From positions 1 through 34,481 of IMG/VR virus record IMGVR_UViG_3300031825_000354: 34,481 bases of DNA. One strand, given 5' to 3'. Both the position numbers and the translations under genes were made by a program. This document shows, one piece after another, positions 24,665 to 30,238 of the stretch (position 1 is the stretch's first letter; the number at the start of each line of letters is the position of its first letter). Source of the DNA: a virus. The notes under the pieces were generated by a model that saw only the letters and a list, made by a program, of their open reading frames with translations, was not told the origin of the DNA and did no database searches.

Positions 24665-25000
24665 CTACAGGCGGTTCGCCAGCTCCAGCGAGATGCGATC
24701 GATGTTCGCCAGGGCCTCTTCGAGCTGGTCGGCGACGTCGGCATAGGCCGCCGAGAAGTGGTCGCCCACGGGCTTCGCCGCGATGGGATTGCCCGGCACG
24801 GGGGCGACGCCGAGCAGGCGGTCGCGGAGTTCGCGCAGCCGGCCCACGACCTCGAAAGCCGTGTTCCTGGCGACGCGCGTGCGATCCATGATCTCGGCAG
24901 TGACCGGCTGCTGCTTCGCCAGCTCGTTGAGCTGCGCCGGGTTGGTCCGTCCGTAGCCGACGTACTGGGGCGCCGTCGCTTCGATGGGAAGTTCGCTCAT
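24665..25000 (-). CDS. Hypothetical protein of the terminase block
   Basis: Encodes 111 aa from an ATG with AGGAA six bases upstream. It is helix-rich (AEIMDRTRVARNTAFEVVGRLRELRDRLLG and ADVADQLEEALANIDRISLELANRL), consistent with a small helical bundle or coiled-coil protein. Its size and place between the two terminase subunits suggest a packaging accessory protein, but no family motif is evident. Confidence 0.72.
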   Translation of the reverse strand: MSELPIEATAPQYVGYGRTNPAQLNELAKQQPVTAEIMDRTRVARNTAFEVVGRLRELRDRLLGVAPVPGNPIAAKPVGDHFSAAYADVADQLEEALANIDRISLELANRL

Positions 25001-25070
25001 CTTCGGTTCCTGTGTGTGGCCCGGGCGGTCCAAGCGCCGCCTCGCCCAAGCGGTTTCCGGCGGCGGTTCT

Positions 25071-25211
25071 CTATGTGGCTCGTTCTCCGTGGGGCCGCCC
25101 GCTCCTGATCATCGCCAGCGTTCGGCCGGCCAGCGTCAGCCGCTCGTGCGCCGCCCGCCCGAAGGCCGCGCGCAAGGCGTTGAAACTGTGGCCCAGGTCC
25201 TGCCGGCTCAC
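25071..25211 (-). CDS. 46-aa hypothetical protein
   Basis: Found by reading the minus strand between two accepted genes. A GTG at 25211 overlaps the TGA of the upstream 73-aa gene (GTGA), and the frame encodes MSRQDLGHSFNALRAAFGRA and continues for 46 residues to a TAG at 25071. The product is basic and helical, with balanced amino acid composition. The coupling and the lack of any other gene in this space favour a real gene. No function can be given. Confidence 0.55.
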   Translation of the reverse strand: MSRQDLGHSFNALRAAFGRAAHERLTLAGRTLAMIRSGRPHGERAT

Positions 25212-25429
25212 TGTTGCGCCCCCACCAGCCGGCGGTCCCAGAGTGCGTCGTGCTGGACGTTCCAGTCCGCCAGCACCACCGAGGCGAACGCCAGCGTCAG
25301 GTCCAGGTCCGTCCCTTCGGCCAGGAGCTGCGCCAGCGCCTGACGCTTCTGTTGCGCCAGGTCGTGGGCCGCCTCCAGGTACTGCTCGTTGGTCGTGAAG
25401 GCTTCGCGCCTCAGGGCGATGGTGGTCAT
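25208..25429 (-). CDS. 73-aa hypothetical helical protein
   Basis: Encodes 73 aa from an ATG that overlaps the stop of the membrane-peptide gene (ATGA at 25426-25429). The sequence is helix-prone (NEQYLEAAHDLAQQKRQALAQLLAEGTDLDLTLAFASVVLADWNVQHDALWDRR), with no motif I recognise. It is one of a chain of small coupled genes between the terminase subunits. Longer translation upstream in the frame is shadow. Confidence 0.68.
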   Translation of the reverse strand: MTTIALRREAFTTNEQYLEAAHDLAQQKRQALAQLLAEGTDLDLTLAFASVVLADWNVQHDALWDRRLVGAQQ

Positions 25430-25608
25430 TGGCGGACCACCGCCGCCATGAAGCCGAAAGCGATCAGGGCGCCACCGACCCAGCCCATGCCCACCGCATG
25501 CTCCGCAGACATCCGCATCGCCAGCGCTGCGATGCTCAGTCCTGCCAAGACAGCGCTGCTGACCAGCACATAAGCCGCCAGCGCCGCCAAATAGGACCTC
25601 TCGCTCAT
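25426..25608 (-). CDS. Two-helix membrane peptide, holin candidate
   Basis: Encodes 60 aa with two transmembrane helices: about residues 8-31 (AALAAYVLVSSAVLAGLSIAALAM) and 40-57 (GMGWVGGALIAFGFMAAVV), joined by a short polar turn. Small size, two helices and a charged N-terminus fit a class II-like holin, which would release the signal-less endolysin. Its place between terminase genes, far from the lysozyme, is odd for a holin. The ATG overlaps the small terminase stop (ATGA). Confidence 0.68.
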   Translation of the reverse strand: MSERSYLAALAAYVLVSSAVLAGLSIAALAMRMSAEHAVGMGWVGGALIAFGFMAAVVRQ

Positions 25609-26342
25609 CCTTCATCCTCCATCGCGCGCTTGATCGCGGCGCGGATCGCGTCCCGCTTGGCCTGCGGAAGGGCTGCCAACTCGTCGGTCAGGGGCCGGTG
25701 TTCGATGGGGCCGCCGCCGGCGCCGGTGTGCTCCTGGCGCTTCGGCGCGCTCAGGCCCAGGTGGTCGAACAACAGGGACAGGGCGCCGTCCTGGCTACGC
25801 ATCTTGATCTCGAAGCCGTCCCGGGTCTGTCGGGCTCCGGCGTAGAGCCGGCGCGCCGCCCCGCTGAGGTTTCGCGTGTCCGCTGCATAGACCCGCCCGA
25901 AGCCCTCGCCGCCGCACGCCTCGCAGTCCGGGTTAGGTTCCCGGTCCAGGACCGGAGGATCCTGGCGGCGAGTGCGCTTCAAGGCCCCGCCATGCGGCTG
26001 TGCTTCCCGCTCCTCGGCGGTCTGGACGAAGCCGATCCCCCCGGCGGGCATCCAACACGCCGGGCAGGCGCCGCGCCGGTACTGGACCAGTTCGTTGGGG
26101 TCCGCCGTCGCGATCTCCCACAGGTGCTGCAGGACCGCTTCCCGCGTGATCCCGGTCCGCTGCGAGCGCTCGTCCTTGAGCCGGGCGATCTCGGCCGCGA
26201 CGCCAACATGCTCCAACAGCCGCGGGCCCGAGCTGTGCGCCGTCTTGGGGCTGTAGCCGGCGCGGATCGCGGCCTGGGTGGCGTTGAGGTCCACCAGGTA
26301 CTCCTCGGCGAAGCGGCGCTGCTTGTCGTTGAGGTCAGCCAT
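25605..26342 (-). CDS. terS: Terminase small subunit with zinc-knuckle insertion
   Basis: Encodes 245 aa. The N-terminus is typical of the Terminase_2 family: LNDKQRRFAEEYLVDLNATQAAIRAGYSPKTA, with a helix-turn-helix for DNA recognition at the packaging site. Two CxxC pairs (Cys93/Cys96 and Cys140/Cys143) flank an inserted segment and probably bind zinc. The C-terminal part contains the family block TRNLSGAARRLYAGARQTRDGFEIKM. It is the first gene behind promoter module 6. The ATG is eight bases from the -10, with no Shine-Dalgarno. Confidence 0.9.
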   Translation of the reverse strand: MADLNDKQRRFAEEYLVDLNATQAAIRAGYSPKTAHSSGPRLLEHVGVAAEIARLKDERSQRTGITREAVLQHLWEIATADPNELVQYRRGACPACWMPAGGIGFVQTAEEREAQPHGGALKRTRRQDPPVLDREPNPDCEACGGEGFGRVYAADTRNLSGAARRLYAGARQTRDGFEIKMRSQDGALSLLFDHLGLSAPKRQEHTGAGGGPIEHRPLTDELAALPQAKRDAIRAAIKRAMEDEG

Positions 26343-26350
26343 GGCCGCCT

Positions 26351-26380
26351 ATTCTCCGCCTCTGGAGACGGCTCTCAGCG
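26351..26380 (-). promoter_or_regulatory. Late promoter module 6 (before the terminase block)
   Basis: CGCTGAGAG (26380-26372), 14 bases, then GGAGAAT (26357-26351), eight bases before the ATG at 26342. This is the first module met by transcription from the early region, so it marks the start of the late genes. Confidence 0.75.
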
Positions 26381-26395
26381 GGGAGCGCGCGCCGG

Positions 26396-26755
26396 TCACG
26401 CCGCTTCCCCGTACCGGGCGCCGACCAGCGCCAGCGTCTGCCCCATGTGCTCCAGCGCGGCCCGGCACTCCGCCATGCCGACCTCGGTCAGGAAGTAGCC
26501 CCGCTCGCCGCGGTCGATGGCTTCGGCCTGGAGGCAGTCCCGAAGGCGGTGGATCGCCTCCTGGATCGCGCCGCTGCTGGGCTTGCGGTGGCTGTCCACC
26601 CGGGCGCTCAGCGTACCCGTGGTCGCCGGGGAGCCTTGGGCCTCGAAGAGCGCGATCAGCAGGTTCGACCGGGCTGGGCCGATCCCGAAGTATTCGCAGA
26701 ACGCGGCCTGCACGAACTCCCGCCGGAAGCCGCCGAGAACGAGACGCCCCGCCAT
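26396..26755 (-). CDS. Small winged-helix DNA-binding protein, candidate late regulator
   Basis: Encodes 119 aa. Residues about 45-105 resemble the OmpR/PhoB-type winged helix: SGAIQEAIHRLRDCL as the recognition helix and DRGERGYFLTEVG as the wing (the usual pattern is LR followed by a GYxL turn). No receiver domain is present. It lies at the end of the early transcript, immediately before promoter module 6 and the late genes, where phages often encode their late activators. That role is inference. The ATG at 26755 lies seven bases after the upstream stop and has only a weak GGTGAAG site. Confidence 0.68.
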   Translation of the reverse strand: MAGRLVLGGFRREFVQAAFCEYFGIGPARSNLLIALFEAQGSPATTGTLSARVDSHRKPSSGAIQEAIHRLRDCLQAEAIDRGERGYFLTEVGMAECRAALEHMGQTLALVGARYGEAA

Positions 26756-26762
26756 GCTGGCT

Positions 26763-27584
26763 TCACCACCGCACTCTGGGGAAGCCATCGGCCTCCAGTT
26801 CCTCGGCCTCCTGGCCGTAGCCGAACTCGGCGAGGATGTGCTTGGGGACCAAGCATCCGAGATCGCCCGGCGGATACCCCCAGGCGCGGTCCCAGGGCTC
26901 TCCGGCCGCGACGGCATGGAGCCTGTCGCGCCATTCCTGGTCGAGGTCTCGCGGCCCCAGCCGGTCGGCCTCCTCCAACAGGCCGGTCAGCTCGACGACG
27001 CGGTCTCGGGCCAGGACGTAGCTGTCGTAGCCGGCGCGGCTGAAGGCGGCCTTCTCGCAGACCTCGAGCAGTTCGGCGGCCGTCGGCAGGAACTTCTGCT
27101 CCCTGGCGATCTGCCGCGTCGCCCGCGCGACCACCGCGGACGGATAGCCGGCCGCCATGACCTCGTGCAGCAGCGTCTCGACGTACACCTCGGGATTGTG
27201 CGGCCGGGCGTTCGGGAAGCCGTCCACCATCGTGGAGATCAGCGCCAGGGCCTGCGGCCGGTCAGGCTCCGCGGCTCGCAGCGCGTCCAGGGCCTCGATG
27301 ACCTCGTCCAGGCGCGCTTTCGGGGGGAGCTTCGCCAGGGCCTCGGTCGCGTCCCGGTGGGCCTCGTCGCCGTGCCGGTCCGGCCGCCGAATCTGCTCCA
27401 GGGTCGGCGGCGAGCGATAGATCCCGCGGTACCATTCGGGGAAGTCGCGCCCCAGCGCTTCGACCAAGCGCCATGGGCGTTCCAGCTCGTGGGCCGCCTG
27501 CAGCACCCGGGCGGCCGAGCGACCCCCTGAGGCTCTGGCGACCATCGGAGGCGCCTTGGCGGGCATGGAGGTCAGTTCGTTCAC
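26763..27584 (-). CDS. Replication partner protein (possible helicase loader)
   Basis: Encodes 273 aa, with GTG start overlapping the initiator gene stop (GTGA at 27581-27584). The centre is helical (LPPKARLDEVIEALDALRAA, PEVYVETLLHEVMAAGYPSAVVARATRQIAREQKFLPTAAELLEVCEKA). I see no Walker motif, so it is not a DnaC-type ATPase. Proteins of this kind follow DUF1376 initiators in many alphaproteobacterial prophages. By analogy with lambda O-P it may recruit the host helicase; this is inference from order alone. Confidence 0.7.
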   Translation of the reverse strand: MNELTSMPAKAPPMVARASGGRSAARVLQAAHELERPWRLVEALGRDFPEWYRGIYRSPPTLEQIRRPDRHGDEAHRDATEALAKLPPKARLDEVIEALDALRAAEPDRPQALALISTMVDGFPNARPHNPEVYVETLLHEVMAAGYPSAVVARATRQIAREQKFLPTAAELLEVCEKAAFSRAGYDSYVLARDRVVELTGLLEEADRLGPRDLDQEWRDRLHAVAAGEPWDRAWGYPPGDLGCLVPKHILAEFGYGQEAEELEADGFPRVRW

Positions 27585-28531
27585 TCGAAACCCTCCTCTT
27601 CGCGGATGCGGTCGGCGGCGTAGTCCATCGCCGACCAGGGGGCGCGGCCGTTGGCTCGGCGCGGGTTCGGGCCGGACGCGTGACGGGCTTCGGCTTCGGC
27701 CGCGAACTTGATCCCGTTGGCGACCCAGGTCCGCCAGGCCGCGCGCCAGTCAGCCATCAGGCTTCCCTTCGACTGGTGGTGGTTGCGGAAGCGCTGGGCT
27801 TCCCGCTCGAAGTCGAAGGGCAGGCCGTTCCGGGCGAACTCGTCGCGGGCGTAGTCGGCCTCATCGTCGCCAGGGAAATGCTCGGGTAGTTCTCGCCGAG
27901 CCTTCTGGCGGGGCTGCTTCAGGGGCTTGAGGGCGGGCGCGTCGGCGTGCGCGCGCTCATCAATAGCGCCAGCTATTGATGTTATATCCTCTCCTCTCCT
28001 CTCCTCTTGTCCCAGTCCCGCCGGGACAATGGGGGATGTCCCGCGGGACACGAGGCCATGTCCCGCGGGACATCCGGCCATGTCCAACGGGACAGACGCT
28101 GCATTTCTCGGGACAACCGCGCCCTCGCGGACCCTGCGGCGGTAGTCGGCCTTGCGCGTCGATTCTGCCTTGCGCCGGCTTCCCCGCCGCTCCCACTCCT
28201 CCAGGGTCTGCTCGCACAGCGTGGGGTGGTACCAGCGCCCGTCTCTGCAGAGCACCCATGGGGCCATGATCTCGGCCTTCACGGCGGCGAAGGCGTCGAC
28301 GTCCATGCCGAACCCCGCGGCCTCGGCCAGCTCGTCGTCGTCGTCCGGCATGGAGCCGGCCGGCACCTGCTTGTAGGCCTCTCCCCAGAGCATGACGTTC
28401 CGGGCCCGCGCCATGTCCGACGCGCGCCGCCACCACTTCGATTTCCGCAGGCGGTCGAAATAGAGCCGGAACCAGTCGTTGCCGGCCATGTCGCAGTCAG
28501 CCGGGACGGGCGGGTCGGGAAGGGCGCTCAT
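27581..28531 (-). CDS. DUF1376 replication initiator, lambda O-like
   Basis: Encodes 316 aa. Residues about 19-115 form the DUF1376 domain (DWFRLYFDRLRKSKWWRRASDMARARNVMLW, PWVLCRDGRWYHPTLCEQTLEEWERR). A central Arg/Gly/Pro-rich linker (about 125-210) is encoded by the dyad repeats, polypyrimidine tract and inverted repeat described separately. A C-terminal helical domain (DEADYARDEFARNGLPFDFEREAQRFRNHHQSKGSLMADWRAAWRTWV) follows, resembling phage replisome-organiser C-termini. The arrangement, with the origin inside the initiator gene, is that of lambda O. ATG overlaps the preceding stop (ATGA). Confidence 0.85.
   Translation of the reverse strand: MSALPDPPVPADCDMAGNDWFRLYFDRLRKSKWWRRASDMARARNVMLWGEAYKQVPAGSMPDDDDELAEAAGFGMDVDAFAAVKAEIMAPWVLCRDGRWYHPTLCEQTLEEWERRGSRRKAESTRKADYRRRVREGAVVPRNAASVPLDMAGCPAGHGLVSRGTSPIVPAGLGQEERRGEDITSIAGAIDERAHADAPALKPLKQPRQKARRELPEHFPGDDEADYARDEFARNGLPFDFEREAQRFRNHHQSKGSLMADWRAAWRTWVANGIKFAAEAEARHASGPNPRRANGRAPWSAMDYAADRIREEEGFE
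27958..28007. other. Predicted unwinding region: polypyrimidine tract and AT-rich inverted repeat
   Basis: Next to the iterons is (CCTCT)4 at 27988-28007, then the AT-rich GTTATAT and an inverted repeat with 10-bp perfect arms, CATCAATAGC (27958-27967) and GCTATTGATG (27972-27981), around a 4-base loop. In a very GC-rich genome this AT-rich patch stands out. Lambda ori has the same order: iterons, strand-asymmetric AT-rich tract, then a palindrome. Initiation of melting here is inferred. Confidence 0.72.
28008..28116 (-). repeat. Initiator-binding iterons inside the replication gene
   Basis: Four dyads built from TGTCCC and GGGACA lie at 28015-28028, 28037-28050, 28059-28072 and 28081-28094. 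The second and third are the perfect 14-bp palindrome TGTCCCGCGGGACA; the first and fourth have one or two changes. GGGACA recurs once more at 28110-28115, and a lone TGTCCC at 28008-28013. Right half-sites end at 28028, 28050, 28072, 28094 and 28115, so the period is 22 bp with a last step of 21. This helical phasing (two turns) is what an initiator binding side by side would need. Confidence 0.8.
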
Positions 28532-28719
28532 CGGGTCAGATCGACCTCGTCTTCCAGACCGAGGCGCGCGAGCTGACCGTCGACCATGGCGGCGGCCTGG
28601 GCCTCGGTCATGCCGAAGTCGTGCATGGCGCAGCGGATGAGCATCGAGCGCGGGGGCTTGCCGAGCTGGCGTCCGTCGATGGGCGGGATCGGCGGCGGGG
28701 GATACTGCGACGCGCTCAT
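28528..28719 (-). CDS. 63-aa hypothetical early protein
   Basis: Encodes 63 aa with a Pro-rich N-terminus (YPPPPIPPIDG) and a helical remainder (MLIRCAMHDFGMTEAQAAAMVDGQLARLG). Both ends are coupled: its ATG overlaps the 70-aa gene stop, and its TGA overlaps the initiator start, each as ATGA. No function is recognised. Confidence 0.68.
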   Translation of the reverse strand: MSASQYPPPPIPPIDGRQLGKPPRSMLIRCAMHDFGMTEAQAAAMVDGQLARLGLEDEVDLTR

Positions 28720-28928
28720 TCCGGGTCGACCTCGCCCAGCAGCGCCTTGGCCACGGCCTCGACGTTCTCCGGCCGGATCACGATCAGCGGATCCATCTCG
28801 TTCTGGTCATCGCTCTCCTGACAGATCACGATGTTGCCGGCGGTGTTGGTGAACACCCGGATCGGCATCTGCTTCTGGACGACCAGGTCCTCGTCGGTCT
28901 CCCAGTCGATGGGTGTGGTCTTGGCCAT
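28716..28928 (-). CDS. 70-aa hypothetical early protein
   Basis: Encodes 70 acidic residues (IDWETDEDLVVQKQMPIRVFTNTAGNIVICQESDDQNEMDPLIVIRPENVEAVAKAL), with alternating strands followed by a C-terminal helix. AAGGA six bases before the ATG is a strong ribosome site. No family is recognised. It is part of the early leftward operon leading into replication. Confidence 0.72.
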   Translation of the reverse strand: MAKTTPIDWETDEDLVVQKQMPIRVFTNTAGNIVICQESDDQNEMDPLIVIRPENVEAVAKALLGEVDPE

Positions 28929-28929
28929 G

Positions 28930-29079
28930 TCAGTTCCTTTCGTGTTCGGCCGCGGCGCGCAGCCGGCGGGCCGCCTCGGCGAGGCGGTAGCTCAGCTCGG
29001 CCGTGAACTCGGCGTTGCCGCTAAGGGCGCGCGCCAGCGTCGCCAGCAGCGCGGCCGCGAGCAGCTTGAAGTTTCGCAT
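28930..29079 (-). CDS. 49-aa hypothetical protein with hydrophobic N-terminus
   Basis: Found by reading the minus strand beneath the end of the 137-aa gene. The ATG at 29079 is preceded by GGAAG four bases upstream. The frame encodes MRNFKLLAAALLATLARALS, then a charged helix to EHERN, and ends with TGA one base before the ATG of the next gene. The N-terminus looks like a short membrane anchor or signal. It overlaps the 137-aa gene by 59 bases. Function unknown. Confidence 0.5.
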   Translation of the reverse strand: MRNFKLLAAALLATLARALSGNAEFTAELSYRLAEAARRLRAAAEHERN

Positions 29080-29434
29080 CCAGCTTCCGCGCCTCCCCAG
29101 CGCGATACAGGGCCCGTGCGGCGGCGCGCTCGGCCTCTTCGGCCTGGTGGTCGATGTAGGCTTCCAGGGTGGTCCCCCCGGCCTCCAGCACCCGCTCGGC
29201 GACCCAGCCTGGCCCGTAGGCCTCGATCAGGCGCGCCACCGACGCGGCGCTCAGATGGCCGTCCAGCAGGTTCGCCGCGGCCTTCGGCGTGCAGGCCAGA
29301 TCGCGGGCCACGGACTTCGCCGTGTGGTGGGGGTAGCGGCGGGACAGCTCGGACGAGATCGCGCGCGCCAGGCACACCTTCTGCCGACTGTCATGGGTTT
29401 CGGCGCCCATGAATGTTCGCTCCATCAAGGTCAT
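29021..29434 (-). CDS. Helix-turn-helix-like early protein
   Basis: Encodes 137 aa. Residues about 40-75 (AKSVARDLACTPKAAANLLDGHLSAASVARLIEAYG) fit a helix-turn-helix of the kind in small phage regulators. The C-terminal half is a charged helix (LEAYIDHQAEEAERAAARALYRAGEARKLDAKLQ). The first ATG at 29434 has AAGG about eight bases upstream. ATGs at 29425 and 29410 are alternatives. It may regulate early or replication genes; this is inferred from the HTH only. Confidence 0.68.
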   Translation of the reverse strand: MTLMERTFMGAETHDSRQKVCLARAISSELSRRYPHHTAKSVARDLACTPKAAANLLDGHLSAASVARLIEAYGPGWVAERVLEAGGTTLEAYIDHQAEEAERAAARALYRAGEARKLDAKLQAARGRAAGDAGARP

Positions 29435-29475
29435 GGTGAGGACCTTGGCGGCGTGGACGCGGTGAGGAGGTGAGG

Positions 29476-29685
29476 GTGAGCGAAGCGACGGACGCCGCTA
29501 AGCAGTATCAACGCGGAATGAACTACCTTGCGGGAGCGCGACGGATTGCGGCCGTCGCGCGCCGACTCGACAACGGTGACGCCCGGAAGGCGCGATTGCT
29601 GGCCGACGTCCTCATGGACAAGGGCGTGAAGATCCTGGCCGGCGTCATGAAGCCCAAGAAGAACGCTCCGGCCCCGGCGGACTGA
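29476..29685 (+). CDS. Small hypothetical protein opposite the early operon
   Basis: Encodes 69 aa from a GTG preceded by GAGGAGGTGAGG; an in-frame GTG at 29470 would add two residues. The sequence (EATDAAKQYQRGMNYLAGARRIAAVARRLDNGDARKARLLADVLMDKGVKIL) is helical, basic and well balanced, unlike the Arg/Ser-rich minus-strand reading of the same DNA. It lies on the plus strand within the otherwise leftward early region, together with the next gene. No promoter is obvious. Function unknown. Confidence 0.58.
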   Translation: MSEATDAAKQYQRGMNYLAGARRIAAVARRLDNGDARKARLLADVLMDKGVKILAGVMKPKKNAPAPAD

Positions 29686-29688
29686 TCG

Positions 29689-29892
29689 ATGGAGGTCAGG
29701 CCCGAGATCGCCCCCGAGATCGGAGAGGCCATCGCCGAGGGCGTCAGGGCCGGTGTCTACCGGCGCGCCGAGCGGTTGAACCCGCGCTCGGCGCCGGCCT
29801 GGAACCGATGCGCCGCGCCCCACAGCCGCAGGGCCGCCGCCCTCCTGGCCGACGCGATGAACGGCCTTGGCGCCGCGAACTCCCGGCCATGA
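29689..29892 (+). CDS. Small hypothetical protein, partner of the upstream gene
   Basis: Encodes 67 aa, starting three bases after the previous stop. The N-terminus (MEVRPEIAPEIGEAIAEGVRAGVYRRAERLNP) is a convincing helix; the C-terminal part is Ala/Arg-rich. It ends in an inverted repeat shared with the convergent cro-like gene. Function unknown; weaker support than its neighbour. Confidence 0.48.
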   Translation: MEVRPEIAPEIGEAIAEGVRAGVYRRAERLNPRSAPAWNRCAAPHSRRAAALLADAMNGLGAANSRP

Positions 29893-29922
29893 CCGCGCGG
29901 ATGATGGGCCGCCGGTCATGGC
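29886..29922. terminator. Inverted repeat between convergent genes
   Basis: GCCATGACCG (29886-29895) and CGGTCATGGC (29913-29922) are perfect 10-bp arms around a 17-base GC-rich loop. The arms cover the stop codons of the plus-strand 67-aa gene and the minus-strand cro-like gene. No T-run follows, so it could be a bidirectional pause/Rho-type terminator, or a protein site. Confidence 0.4.
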
Positions 29923-30164
29923 TAGGCGGCTTTCCGGCCGACCAGTCGCCGCTGTTCGGCGAGATCGGCGAGCAGCTCGTGGCTGATGACGGCAAACCGC
30001 GGGTCCGACTGGGCCCGGGCCGCCACTACAACCGACTTGAACCATCCTGAGGGGATCGAATCACGCTGCCACCACGACATCGCGGTCCGCTCCTTGACGG
30101 ATAGCGCTTCGGCGAAGGCCGCCACGGTGCCCCAGGCGGAAATGACATCCTGAAAGGACTGCAT
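29922..30164 (-). CDS. Cro-like repressor
   Basis: Encodes 80 aa. Residues 3-45 (SFQDVISAWGTVAAFAEALSVKERTAMSWWQRDSIPSGWFKSVV) match the small Cro/CI-type helix-turn-helix proteins of alphaproteobacterial phages, with the usual W-x-x-RDSIPxGW turn and an AVISHELLADLAE tail. It is divergent from the CI-like gene, so the pair forms the lysis-lysogeny switch. I chose the ATG at 30164, which lies seven bases after a predicted -10 and so would be leaderless; upstream in-frame ATGs overlap the promoter. Confidence 0.8.
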   Translation of the reverse strand: MQSFQDVISAWGTVAAFAEALSVKERTAMSWWQRDSIPSGWFKSVVVAARAQSDPRFAVISHELLADLAEQRRLVGRKAA

Positions 30165-30171
30165 GGCGGCC

Positions 30172-30201
30172 ATGCTACGCATAATGCGCAATGAACGTCA
30201 A
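30172..30201 (-). promoter_or_regulatory. Leftward early promoter for the cro-like gene
   Basis: On the minus strand TTGACG (30201-30196), 18 bases, then TAGCAT (30177-30172), seven bases before the ATG at 30164. TTGACG is the -35 type known from Caulobacter housekeeping promoters. A partly palindromic ACGCA-N3-TGCGC (30177-30189) overlaps the spacer and should be an operator. Confidence 0.65.
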
Positions 30202-30216
30202 CGCACAACGCATAGT
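30176..30216. repeat. Operator block A, in front of the repressor gene
   Basis: This 41-bp block matches block B (30915-30955) at 30 of 41 positions without gaps. It starts TACGCA, includes a dyad ACGCA-TAA-TGCGC and ends CAACGCATAGT, where CATAGT can serve as -10 for the rightward repressor transcript. Four ACGCA-like half sites are present. It covers the leftward promoter as well, so binding would control both directions. Confidence 0.65.
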
Positions 30217-30238
30217 AAGGTGTGGTAGGCAACGCGGG

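Noticed and set aside
22925-25108. A 727-codon plus-strand frame opposite the large terminase
   Set aside because: Covers Walker motifs of TerL on the other strand and has no recognisable protein blocks.
28008-28116. CRISPR-like array from evenly spaced repeats
   Set aside because: Units are 14-bp palindromes at 22-bp period inside a coding gene; there are no spacers of CRISPR length and no cas genes.
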